From Hymenobacter sp. HSC-4F20 (lineage in GTDB: Bacteria; Bacteroidota; Bacteroidia; Cytophagales; Hymenobacteraceae), in the NCBI RefSeq assembly GCF_019599275.1, contig NZ_JAHZTD010000002.1:558001-622000 (forward strand): a DNA stretch of 64,000 nucleotides. The letters run 5' to 3'. Position numbers and translations under genes: made by a program. The notes beneath the pieces were generated by a model. The model was not told where the DNA came from and did no database searches. It saw only the letters and a program-made list of their open reading frames with translations. Positions 40,361 through 47,925 of the stretch are shown here, piece by piece. The stretch's first letter is position 1, and the number at the start of each line of letters is the position of its first letter.

Positions 40361-40426
40361 CAACAGCGAAAGAACTTTTACCAGCAGAGCTGTACTTGTT
40401 ACTTCTCGCTGCCATTCAAGGCACCG

Positions 40427-40499
40427 AGCGGGAGACGAGGTTCGAACCCGCGACCTGCAGCTTGGAAGGCTGCCGCTCTACCAACTGAGCTACTCCCGC
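40427..40499 (-). tRNA. glyT: tRNA-Gly (anticodon TCC)
   Basis: Acceptor GCGGGAG/CTCCCGC, D-arm GCTCAGTTGGTAGAGC, anticodon stem GCAGC/GCTGC with loop CTTCCAA (TCC), T-arm GCGGGTTCGAACCTCGT, discriminator T. CCA is not encoded. Confidence 0.96.
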
Positions 40500-40517
40500 G
40501 TAAAGTGAGGCAGTGGA

Positions 40518-40553
40518 TAGTGAGATGGTGCTTCTACTGTCACCATCTCACTA
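40518..40553 (-). repeat. 13-bp perfect hairpin between tRNA-Tyr and tRNA-Gly
   Basis: TAGTGAGATGGTG and its exact complement are separated by ten bases. There is no T-run, so a terminator is unlikely. It could direct processing of a joint tRNA transcript or be a remnant of a repeat element. Confidence 0.5.
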
Positions 40554-40571
40554 AAACACTGTTCCACTATG

Positions 40572-40654
40572 TGGGGGGAGAAGGATTCGAACCTTCGAAG
40601 TCGTAAGACAACGGAGTTACAGTCCGTCCCATTTGGCCGCTCTGGAATCCCCCC
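40572..40654 (-). tRNA. tyrT: tRNA-Tyr (anticodon GTA)
   Basis: An 83-base type II tRNA with a long variable arm. Acceptor GGGGGGA/TCCCCCC, D-arm CCAGAGCGGCCAAATGG, anticodon stem ACGGA/TCCGT with loop CTGTAAC (GTA), variable arm with GTCTTACGAC, T-arm GAAGGTTCGAATCCTTC. CCA is not encoded. It is the first of the tRNA-Tyr/Gly/Thr-tuf series. Confidence 0.95.
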
Positions 40655-40731
40655 AGTTTTTCCTTCGTCGCTTACGAAGAAGATTCCCATTCAACCAGTG
40701 GCCGAAGCCATCAGTGTGTCGATTGGAGTTG

Positions 40732-40762
40732 CAAAATTAGAGGCTTTCTGATGCAAGTCAAG
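40732..40762 (-). promoter_or_regulatory. Candidate promoter for the tRNA-Tyr/Gly/Thr-tuf series
   Basis: CTTG (40759-40762) and TAATTTTG (40732-40739) lie on the minus strand with a 19-20-base spacer, close to the Bacteroidota consensus. The start would lie about 70 bases before tRNA-Tyr. The remaining gap to 40845 shows nothing else. Confidence 0.6.
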
Positions 40763-40845
40763 CCTACGACAGAAAAAGGTTTTAACTTTTTTCTTGCTCC
40801 GCTTCCTGTTTCCGCCAGCTTTTGCTTCTAACCAATTGACTACCT

Positions 40846-40878
40846 AATAAAAACGACCAGCCGGGGAAAGCTGGTCGT
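40846..40878 (-). terminator. Intrinsic terminator after the M1 peptidase
   Basis: A 9-bp stem ACGACCAGC and complement has an eight-base loop and is followed on the minus strand by a TTTTTATT run. It begins 21 bases past the peptidase stop. Confidence 0.85.
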
Positions 40879-40898
40879 AGACGAAAAAAATTAAGATT

Positions 40899-43490
40899 TT
40901 ATTGAATAAGACTGTACATCGACTTCAGATTATCGTCTTTCTCCTTGCTGCGAATGTCTTGCAAGATGGGTTTCAGGGTAGGCATGCTGGCTACTAACTG
41001 GTGCAACCCTTTGTAAGCTCCTAGCCGAACGTACATCTGCGGGTGGGTCCGGGCAAGGGTTTCGAGGCGCTGAATGCCTTTTTCTCGCTCTACTGGGGGC
41101 ATGCGCTGCATGAGAGTACCGAAATTCTCCAATAAGCTGTACAATACCTCTGGGGAAGCATCCTGACTACGGCGCAAAAACCACTGATAATCGTCAAGAG
41201 TACCGTTAAGACCGTAGTAGTTGGATAAAGCAGTAAGCAAGGCCGAATTTTTGGTTTCCTGCAGAGTAGCCATTTGAGCCCGGGTAGTAGGAGTAGGAGC
41301 TTTTGACAGAGCCTCTACAGCAGCCCCTACAACTAAGTAAGAGCTGTCCTTCAAGGCAGTAGCATATACCTCGCTGAAATCTTCATTGGGAAACGACGAC
41401 AATACACTAATAGCCGTAGCCCTCACTACCCCCTTTTTTTCATTAAGCGCTACCCGCTGCAAATCCTTGCGAACGGCACTGCCCTCCGCACCACGGTAAC
41501 GGCGTAAGCCGTCTAGAGCAGCAACTCTGGTAGCCCAAAACGGATCATTGAGCGCATTACGGAAGGCAGCACTGACCAGTAAATCGGCGGTTTTACTGCG
41601 CAGGCCCTGAATGGCCTCATACTTCTGCAGGTAGCCGCGCGCGTGACTGAGTTGGTAAAGAAGTTCCTCTTGGCTTTGTGTTTCATCTAGCTGTGCCAGC
41701 AGTACACCATCGTGGTCAAACTTGACCAAGCTAGGCCGCTGACTGGCCGGGAGGCGGAACGTTTGGTCGGCCTTGGTAACGAGTATGCGGTGCTCGGTGG
41801 GCTGGTTATTGCTCCAAGTAGCTACCGTGACGGGCAGGCGGTATACTGGCTGATACAGCGTATCCTGAACCTGTTGCACCCGAAGAACCACTTGGTTGTT
41901 GTCATAGGAATGGGTAACGCGCAGCTCTGGGTGTCCACGCTGCAGAAACCACTGGTCGAAAAACCACATCAAATCCTCACCAGTGGTTTCCTCGAAGGCA
42001 ATTCGCAGCTTGGCAATCTCTGTGCTGGAAAGCTTATTTTGGGCCAGGTAGCGGTTTAACGCGGTGAAGAAGGCGTCATCGCCGACGTACTTGCGGAGCA
42101 TGTGCAGCACCCGCCCTCCTTTGTCGTAGGAGTGCCGGTCAAACATATCTTCCCGGTCGGCGTAGCGGTAGCGAATTAGAGGTTCGCGCTTGGTCTGGGC
42201 CTCCTCCAAGTAGTTGCGCAGCTTGGTTTGCTGCACCAAAGCGGCAGCATCGGCCCCGTACTTGTACTCGGCCCACAGCAGCTCCGAATAATCAGCAAAC
42301 GACTCGTTCAAAGGCAGGTTGGACCACGATTCCGTGGTTACATAGTCGCCAAACCACTGGTGAAACAACTCGTGGGCAATAACTGACTCGGGCTCATAGG
42401 ACATATCCGGCAACTCCCGTGAGCTGAACTGAACCAGTTGCTGCTGAAACGTGGAGGCCGAAGTATTTTCCATGGCTCCAGATACAAAATCGTGCACCGC
42501 TACCTGTGAATACTTCTCCCACGGATAGTCTACCCCCAGCTTTTTCGAAAAGAACTCCAGCATTTCCGGCGTGTTGCCGAATACTTGCTTGGCCGTGTAC
42601 TGGAAGGGCGGATCAACGTAATATTCCACTGGCTTGCCGCGCCACGTATCCGTTACTACCGCAAAGTCGCCGGCGGCCAGCATGGCAAGGTAGGGCGCAT
42701 GAGACAGGTTCTGCTTCCAAACATCGGTGCGGGTGCCATCGGGGTTACGGCGCGAGGATACCAGCAGCCCGTTGGAAAGCGTCTTGAACCCATTTTCCAC
42801 CGTCAGGCTGATTTCCTGGGTCATCCGCTGGTTAGGCTTGTCGATGGTAGGAAACCAGCACGAGCTGCCTTCCGTCTCCCCCTGAGTCCATACCTGGCGG
42901 GGCTTACTTTTATCTGTACCCAACGGGTTGATGAAATATAGGCCCTTATCCTCGGTAATTGCCTCGCTCCCTCCCTTCGGCAGTTCGTTGGGCTTGGCTA
43001 CGTACTGAATCCGTACCTGATACTGCTCGGTGCGCGGATATTGCCGGTCGAGGCTGATAGTTAGCTTCTTTTTATCGTAGCTGTACTTCAAGTCCCTACC
43101 CTTCTTGCCACCGGTCAGCAGTTCCACGCTTTTCACATCGAAGCCCTTGGCATCCAGCACCAGTTGGTTCTGCGGGTAGAAGTGGGGGCGCAGGGTTAGC
43201 GTAGCCGTGCCCAACAGCCACTGCTTGGCCCAGTCGAAACGCACGTCGAGCTTAGTATCCACTAGGTCGTGGAGCATGGTAGCGGCGGGCTGCACCGGGT
43301 TTGTGGAGGGCAGCCAGTTCGGCACGGGTTGCTGAACCGGTGCCGGGGTCGGAGTATCGGAAGCAGGAGTTTTCTTGCGCGCCGGATGGCTGACACTGGA
43401 AGCCGGGCGACTGGATTTAACTACCTGAGCGGAAGCCGGAACCTGACCCAGCAGAGTCAGAACAAAGGCACCGAGGACCGGGTATTTCAT
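40899..43490 (-). CDS. M1-family metallo-aminopeptidase, exported
   Basis: Zinc aminopeptidase of 863 residues. A signal peptide is evident (KYPVLGAFVLTLLGQVPASAQ, in part), then a Pro/Ser/Lys-rich stretch of about 40 residues before the fold begins. The substrate-recognising exopeptidase motif GAMEN is at 338-342, the zinc site HELFH at 373-377, and the third ligand Glu at about 396 in NESFADY. The C-terminal 250 residues form a HEAT/armadillo-like helical part. It should degrade peptides in the periplasm or at the surface. The ATG at 43490 is preferred to a GTG four codons earlier. The biotin-carrier gene is divergent. Confidence 0.93.
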   Translation of the reverse strand: MKYPVLGAFVLTLLGQVPASAQVVKSSRPASSVSHPARKKTPASDTPTPAPVQQPVPNWLPSTNPVQPAATMLHDLVDTKLDVRFDWAKQWLLGTATLTLRPHFYPQNQLVLDAKGFDVKSVELLTGGKKGRDLKYSYDKKKLTISLDRQYPRTEQYQVRIQYVAKPNELPKGGSEAITEDKGLYFINPLGTDKSKPRQVWTQGETEGSSCWFPTIDKPNQRMTQEISLTVENGFKTLSNGLLVSSRRNPDGTRTDVWKQNLSHAPYLAMLAAGDFAVVTDTWRGKPVEYYVDPPFQYTAKQVFGNTPEMLEFFSKKLGVDYPWEKYSQVAVHDFVSGAMENTSASTFQQQLVQFSSRELPDMSYEPESVIAHELFHQWFGDYVTTESWSNLPLNESFADYSELLWAEYKYGADAAALVQQTKLRNYLEEAQTKREPLIRYRYADREDMFDRHSYDKGGRVLHMLRKYVGDDAFFTALNRYLAQNKLSSTEIAKLRIAFEETTGEDLMWFFDQWFLQRGHPELRVTHSYDNNQVVLRVQQVQDTLYQPVYRLPVTVATWSNNQPTEHRILVTKADQTFRLPASQRPSLVKFDHDGVLLAQLDETQSQEELLYQLSHARGYLQKYEAIQGLRSKTADLLVSAAFRNALNDPFWATRVAALDGLRRYRGAEGSAVRKDLQRVALNEKKGVVRATAISVLSSFPNEDFSEVYATALKDSSYLVVGAAVEALSKAPTPTTRAQMATLQETKNSALLTALSNYYGLNGTLDDYQWFLRRSQDASPEVLYSLLENFGTLMQRMPPVEREKGIQRLETLARTHPQMYVRLGAYKGLHQLVASMPTLKPILQDIRSKEKDDNLKSMYSLIQ

Positions 43491-43588
43491 GCGGAAAGGC
43501 ACTAGCGTATTGAAGGGTCAAGTTCCGAATTTATTTCAGAATTGGCCTATCTTTAAGCCCTTTTCCGCCCCACCCCTGCCTTCTTCGC

Positions 43589-44098
43589 ATGCTACAGGTA
43601 CGCACCAGCACTACCCCCGCCCACACCTGGGAGGTTGATTATCGGCCCAACGGCACTACCACGGTCGACGGGCAGCCTTTCGCCTGGGATCTGACGCCGC
43701 TGGGTGATGGCCGCTACCACATCCTCTACAACAGCCAGTCCTACACTGCCGAGCTGGTAGCCATTGACTATACGGCCAAGACCCTCGCCTTGAAGCTGAA
43801 CGGCCAGCGCCTGGAGCTGCAGGCCAAGGACCGATTTGACTTGCTGCTGGATAAGCTGGGCATGAGCAACGCGGCCGCCAGCAAGGTAAACGAGCTGAAA
43901 GCTCCTATGCCAGGCCTTATAGTTGATATTCGGGTAGCGCCGGGACAGGCGGTGCAGAAAGGCGACCCTCTACTGGTGTTGGAGGCCATGAAAATGGAGA
44001 ATATCCTGAAGGCCCCGGGCGATGGCACGGTGGCCGCCATTAAAGTCAGCTTACGCGACAATGTGACCAAAGGGCAGGTGCTGGTTCAGTTCAGCTGA
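43589..44098 (+). CDS. Biotin/lipoyl attachment domain protein (biotin carboxyl carrier type)
   Basis: A 169-residue protein. Residues 103-169 are a biotinyl domain with the strand NELKAPMPGLIVDIRVAPGQ and the biotin-accepting Lys135 in EAMKMEN. The first 100 residues form a beta-rich domain (YRPNGTTTVDGQPFAWDLTP) with a linker, as in the stand-alone carrier subunits of acyl-CoA or pyruvate-type carboxylases in Bacteroidota. The carboxylase and transferase partners are not in the window, so the enzyme it serves (propionyl-/acetyl-CoA carboxylase most likely) is an inference. Confidence 0.88.
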   Translation: MLQVRTSTTPAHTWEVDYRPNGTTTVDGQPFAWDLTPLGDGRYHILYNSQSYTAELVAIDYTAKTLALKLNGQRLELQAKDRFDLLLDKLGMSNAAASKVNELKAPMPGLIVDIRVAPGQAVQKGDPLLVLEAMKMENILKAPGDGTVAAIKVSLRDNVTKGQVLVQFS

Positions 44099-44122
44099 CC
44101 TACCTCTCGTTTCTTTCGCTTC

Positions 44123-44173
44123 GGCCGTAAGCAGATACCCCGCGGCCTCTGCCGCCGGTACCTGCTTACGGCC
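44123..44173 (+). repeat. 51-base extended hairpin between the biotin carrier and pyrH
   Basis: GGCCGTAAGCAG pairs with its complement at the far end (12 bp). Inside it a further four pairs (TACC/GGTA) and a terminal GCGGC/GCCGC stem with a CTCT loop make nearly the whole element double-stranded. No T-run follows, so termination would be inefficient. It lies 42 bases before the pyrH TTG start and might instead stabilise or control the pyrH message. Confidence 0.6.
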
Positions 44174-44214
44174 TCCCCATGTATCTGCGCATTTCACGCT
44201 TAACCTCTCTCGCT

Positions 44215-45006
44215 TTGAAGTACAACCGAATCCTGCTGAAACTAAGCGGCGAGGCCCTGATGGGCCAGCAACAGTATGGCATTGATGCCGACCGGCTCAT
44301 GCAGTACGCCGAAGAAATTAAGGCTGTAGCCGCCACCGGTACGCAGGTAGCCGTCGTGATTGGGGGCGGCAACATCTTCCGCGGCGTACAGGCCGAGGCC
44401 TTTGGGCTGGACCGCGTGCAGGGCGACTACATGGGGATGCTGGCCACAGTCATCAACTCTATGGCGCTGCAGAGCGCCCTGGAAAAGTTAGGCATCCCTA
44501 CCCGTTTGCTTTCTGGCGTTACTATTCAGCGCGTGTGTGAGCCTTACATTCGGCGCCGGGCCCTGCGCCATTTGGAAAAAGGCCGCGTGGTTATTTTTGG
44601 GGCTGGCATTGGCTCACCTTACTTCACCACCGACTCCGCCGCTTCCCTACGCGCCATCGAAATAGAGGCGGATGTAGTATTGAAAGGAACCCGCGTGGAT
44701 GGCATCTACACGGCTGACCCGGAGAAAGACCCCGCGGCCGTGCGCTACCCCGAAATTACCTTTGATGAGGTGATGGAGAAGAATCTTAACGTGATGGACA
44801 TGACGGCTTTCACGCTCTGCAAGGAGAATAACCTGCCCATCATTGTGTTTGATATGAATAAGGAGGGCAACCTGCAACGTCTGCTAGACGGAGAAAGCGT
44901 AGGCACGCTTGTGAGCATGCATGGCTCCCAGGCTCCGGCCCCGCTTGACCCGAAGCACAGCAGCTTGCAGCCCGCCACCAAAGAAACACCCGGCAACCAC
45001 GCCTAA
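44215..45006 (+). CDS. pyrH: UMP kinase
   Basis: Phosphorylates UMP to UDP in pyrimidine synthesis; hexameric amino-acid-kinase fold. It has 263 residues from a TTG start that gives (M)[16 protein letters not shown], the typical beginning. The frame upstream of it from an ATG at 44179 is not conserved and lies next to a hairpin. Motifs: [33 protein letters not shown] and the [19 protein letters not shown] segment. A C-terminal stretch of about 30 residues ([17 protein letters not shown]...) extends past the usual end at GTLV. frr follows on the same strand, a conserved pair. Confidence 0.95.
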   Translation: MKYNRILLKLSGEALMGQQQYGIDADRLMQYAEEIKAVAATGTQVAVVIGGGNIFRGVQAEAFGLDRVQGDYMGMLATVINSMALQSALEKLGIPTRLLSGVTIQRVCEPYIRRRALRHLEKGRVVIFGAGIGSPYFTTDSAASLRAIEIEADVVLKGTRVDGIYTADPEKDPAAVRYPEITFDEVMEKNLNVMDMTAFTLCKENNLPIIVFDMNKEGNLQRLLDGESVGTLVSMHGSQAPAPLDPKHSSLQPATKETPGNHA

Positions 45007-45082
45007 GCACGCTCGTTAGTTGAGCCTTGGCTTACTAGCGCTTTACTGTAACTCTCACCTTTCAACACTTAACCTTTCAGAA

Positions 45083-45646
45083 GTGGACGAAGAAATAAAG
45101 TTTTATCTGGACGAGGCCGAGGAATCAATGGGCAAGGCCCTGCAGCACACGCAGTTGGAATTTGCCCGCATCCGGGCTGGCAAGGCGACGCCGGCCATGC
45201 TCGATTCGCTGCGGGTTGATTACTACGGCACCCCGACGCCGATAGGCCAGGTAGCCAACGTTGCGGCTCCCGATGCTCGTACGCTGTTCATCAAGCCCTG
45301 GGAGAAGAACATGATCAGCGAAATTGCCAAGGCTATCAAAAACAGTGACTTAGGCCTTAATCCGCAGTCGGATGCCGAAGGTGTGCGCTTGAATATTCCA
45401 CCCATGACGGAAGAGCGCCGCCGCGACTTGGTGAAGCAAGCCAAGAATGAGTCGGAAAGCGGTAAGGTTCGCATCCGGGGCATCCGCAAAGACGTGAATG
45501 ACTCGCTGCGCAAGCTGCTGAAGGATGGCGCGGCCGAAGACGCCATCAAGGACGCCGAAGCCAAAGTGCAAAAGTTCACTGACAGCTACATCAGCAAGGT
45601 AGATGAACTGCTCAGCAAAAAGGAAACCGAGATTATGACCATCTGA
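45083..45646 (+). CDS. frr: Ribosome recycling factor
   Basis: Splits post-termination ribosomes together with EF-G. It has 187 residues from a GTG start ((M)DEEIKFYLDEAEESMGKAL), the normal RRF length. Domain I and II hallmarks are seen: EFARIRAGKATPAMLDSLRV, YYGTPTPIGQVANV and EERRRDLVKQAKNESESGKV. An ATG 21 codons upstream is in frame but its residues are not family-like. It follows pyrH after 76 bases and is closed by a strong terminator. Confidence 0.95.
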   Translation: MDEEIKFYLDEAEESMGKALQHTQLEFARIRAGKATPAMLDSLRVDYYGTPTPIGQVANVAAPDARTLFIKPWEKNMISEIAKAIKNSDLGLNPQSDAEGVRLNIPPMTEERRRDLVKQAKNESESGKVRIRGIRKDVNDSLRKLLKDGAAEDAIKDAEAKVQKFTDSYISKVDELLSKKETEIMTI

Positions 45647-45669
45647 GTGGTCGTATTACGCTCTGGTAC

Positions 45670-45708
45670 ACAAACGCCCCACCTGACGCAATCAGGTGGG
45701 GCGTTTGT
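45670..45708. terminator. Bidirectional terminator between frr and nadD
   Basis: A 17-bp perfect stem (ACAAACGCCCCACCTGA and complement) with a five-base loop. The 3' arm ends TTTGT with TTTGT following on plus, and T-rich bases are also present on minus. frr and nadD converge on it. Confidence 0.92.
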
Positions 45709-45730
45709 TTGTATTGTTACAGAAGAGACT

Positions 45731-46336
45731 TTACTCACGCCAGTACCCGGCGGCGACAATCTGCTTTTCTACCGGCTCTGGTACGAGGTAGCGAATAGAC
45801 TTACCAGCGCGCACGCAACTGCGCACAAATGTGGCTGAAATATCTAACAGCGGAGCCGCTACTATCCGTACTTCCAAGTGGGTTTCCGAAGGAGCAGAAG
45901 CAGCGCCGGGTCTTGGGTACACGTACACCTCGTGCTCCGCTACAATCCGGTCGGCATCTTTCCAACGAGGTAGCCCCGGCAGGTTATCCCCGCCTATCAG
46001 TAGCACGAACTGATGGGCAGGATGCCGCCGGCGTAGCTCACTGAGGGTGTTGATGGTGTAGCTAGGCGTAGGCATGGTAAACTCCACGTCCAAGGCACGC
46101 AGCCGCGGATTACCGGCAATTGCTAGTTCTACTAACTGCAGCCGGTCCTGCTCGGGCAGCAGTTCCTGCCCTACTTTAAACGGGCTCTGTGGTGAGACAA
46201 CGAGCCACACCTCCGCTAAGTCGGTGTGGGTGGCCATGAAGTTGGCCAGAATCAGGTGGCCCGTATGAATAGGGTTAAACGAACCAAAAAGCAGCCCTAC
46301 TTTCTGGCCGTTCAGGGCAGAAGCAGGGCTGCTCAC
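45731..46336 (-). CDS. nadD: Nicotinate-nucleotide adenylyltransferase
   Basis: NAD biosynthesis: joins ATP and nicotinate mononucleotide to give deamido-NAD. It has 201 residues, cytosolic. The nucleotidyltransferase signature GSFNPIHTGH (18-27) carries the HxGH, and the late ISATFVRSCVRAGKSIRYLV matches the ISSTxIR motif with one change. The start overlaps the gmk stop by four bases, so the two are translationally coupled. Confidence 0.95.
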   Translation of the reverse strand: MSSPASALNGQKVGLLFGSFNPIHTGHLILANFMATHTDLAEVWLVVSPQSPFKVGQELLPEQDRLQLVELAIAGNPRLRALDVEFTMPTPSYTINTLSELRRRHPAHQFVLLIGGDNLPGLPRWKDADRIVAEHEVYVYPRPGAASAPSETHLEVRIVAAPLLDISATFVRSCVRAGKSIRYLVPEPVEKQIVAAGYWRE

Positions 46337-46917
46337 AAGATGGCGGGCTCGGCGGTAATGAAATTGCGTACCAGCTTTTCCGCCTCACTTATAGCCCGCT
46401 CTAAGTCATCATTCACGATGGTGACGTCGAAACGATCCTCAAAAGTGAGTTCGAAATTGGCTTTGTAGAGACGGGCCGAAATGCTGGCGTCGGAGTCGGT
46501 GGCGCGGTTACGAAGGCGGTGCTCCAGCACTTCCAAGGACGGAGGCTTCACAAATACAGCGAGGGCGCGGTCTTTGTAAAACTCCTTGATGCTGAGGCCA
46601 CCTTTCACGTCTACGTCTAGCACAGCGTGCTGTCCGTTGCTCCAGATGCGCTCAATTTCTGATTTCAGCGTGCCGTAGAAGGCCCCTTCATACACCTCTT
46701 CCCATTCCACAAAGTCGTCGTGGCGGATTTTCTCCTGAAACTCCTGTACGGAGATAAAGTAGTAATCCTTACCGTTGGCTTCGGTGCGGCCGCGTTTATC
46801 GCGCGTACACGCTGAAATAGAGAAGCTTAGCTCCGGAATCTGTTCCAGCAGCCGATGGACGATAGTTGTCTTACCGGCGCCGGAAGGAGCCGAAAAGGCG
46901 ATGATTTTACCCTGCAT
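46333..46917 (-). CDS. gmk: Guanylate kinase
   Basis: Phosphorylates GMP to GDP; 194 residues, cytosolic. The P-loop APSGAGKTT (10-18) and the GMP-binding part SISACTRDKRGRTEANGKDY with the WEEVYEGAFYGT loop are clear. It lies nine bases after the anti-sigma-like gene and overlaps nadD, so sigma, anti-sigma, gmk and nadD probably share a transcript. Confidence 0.96.
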   Translation of the reverse strand: MQGKIIAFSAPSGAGKTTIVHRLLEQIPELSFSISACTRDKRGRTEANGKDYYFISVQEFQEKIRHDDFVEWEEVYEGAFYGTLKSEIERIWSNGQHAVLDVDVKGGLSIKEFYKDRALAVFVKPPSLEVLEHRLRNRATDSDASISARLYKANFELTFEDRFDVTIVNDDLERAISEAEKLVRNFITAEPAIL

Positions 46918-46926
46918 CGGGCAAAA

Positions 46927-47214
46927 TTAGGCCATTTCCGCTTTAACTCGCGCAAGAATTGAGTTCGACAACGAAGAAGGGGCTCCTTTCCGGCCTACAT
47001 GCTGGGCCAGAAAGTCGATGAAGATGTGTTGCTTGTCGATGCTATCAAAGCATGGAGAGCAATCTTCGGCGTGATTGACGAAGTAGTCCTCGTCCTCAGC
47101 CGTGGGCTCTTGCCCGACGATAATTTGGTCAAGAATTGTATTCACGCGTTCACAGTCGGTGCCAGTAGTAGGCTCCGCGCTCTGGTTGGTTTGCTTAGTA
47201 GAAGTGGTTTCCAT
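46927..47214 (-). CDS. Putative anti-sigma factor with HxxxCxxC zinc motif
   Basis: A 95-residue soluble protein. His48, Cys52 and Cys55 form HxxxCxxC (NHAEDCSPCFDS), with Cys21 as a possible fourth ligand, as in zinc-binding anti-sigma (ZAS) domains. It has no membrane helix, so it would act in the cytosol, perhaps as a redox-sensing inhibitor. It lies 23 bases after the ECF sigma gene. Function is inferred from motif and position. Confidence 0.65.
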   Translation of the reverse strand: METTSTKQTNQSAEPTTGTDCERVNTILDQIIVGQEPTAEDEDYFVNHAEDCSPCFDSIDKQHIFIDFLAQHVGRKGAPSSLSNSILARVKAEMA

Positions 47215-47237
47215 AATGAGGACCTAGCATGAAAGGT

Positions 47238-47882
47238 TTATTCGTTGTCGTCGATAAGTTCTTCGTCGTCCGCTGCATCTTCAGAGCCATAACCCATTGA
47301 TTTAGCGTAACGTTCGAGTTTGTCCTTGAGAAAATTACGTGCCCGGTGCAAACGGGAGCGCACCGTTCCGATGGGGATGTCCAGCACCTTAGCCATTTCC
47401 TCGTACGTGAACCCTTCCAGGTCACAGAGGATAATGACGGTACGGAAATCCACGGGCAGTGAGTTGAGTGCGCTGGCCACTTCGTCGCCGATGAGGTCGC
47501 GCACGGCTTGCTGCCGCATGTCGGTTGAGGTGCTGCCGGCGTCGCCTTCGGCCTCCACATCTTCCGTGTTGTAGTACCCTTCGATTTCGCTGTAGTCAAC
47601 CTTAGCGGGCTGCTTACTTTTTTTGCGAAAATCATTGATGAACGAATTTTTCAGGATGCGAAACAGCCACGCTTTGGCGTTCGTTCCCGGCTCGAAGTAC
47701 TCAAAGAAGCGATAAGCTTTCAGATAAGTTTCCTGTACGAGGTCATTTGCATCATCTTCATCGAGAGTGAGGCGGAAGGCGAAGTTGTACAGAGAATCGA
47801 GCACAGGCATCAGTTCGGCCTGAAAACGCCGGTCTTTTTCCTCTTTGCTCAGTTTTGGTACTCGTTCGGGGGAGTCGCTCAT
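47238..47882 (-). CDS. ECF (sigma-70 family, RpoE-like) sigma factor
   Basis: A 214-residue sigma factor with region 2 (YNFAFRLTLDEDDANDLVQE, then KAWLFRILKNSFINDFRKKS) and region 4 (SLPVDFRTVIILCDLEGFTY, then IPIGTVRSRLHRARNFL). Regions 1 and 3 are absent, which defines the ECF group. A 19-residue acidic C-terminal tail (DAADDEELIDDNE) is present. The start at 47882 (MSDSPERVPKLSKEEK) is preferred, because a longer frame runs into a promoter-like box. The next gene encodes its likely anti-sigma. Confidence 0.93.
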   Translation of the reverse strand: MSDSPERVPKLSKEEKDRRFQAELMPVLDSLYNFAFRLTLDEDDANDLVQETYLKAYRFFEYFEPGTNAKAWLFRILKNSFINDFRKKSKQPAKVDYSEIEGYYNTEDVEAEGDAGSTSTDMRQQAVRDLIGDEVASALNSLPVDFRTVIILCDLEGFTYEEMAKVLDIPIGTVRSRLHRARNFLKDKLERYAKSMGYGSEDAADDEELIDDNE

Positions 47883-47925
47883 GGACACAAAAAAAGTTCG
47901 GCTGAATATTGAAAAAATACCGCCG

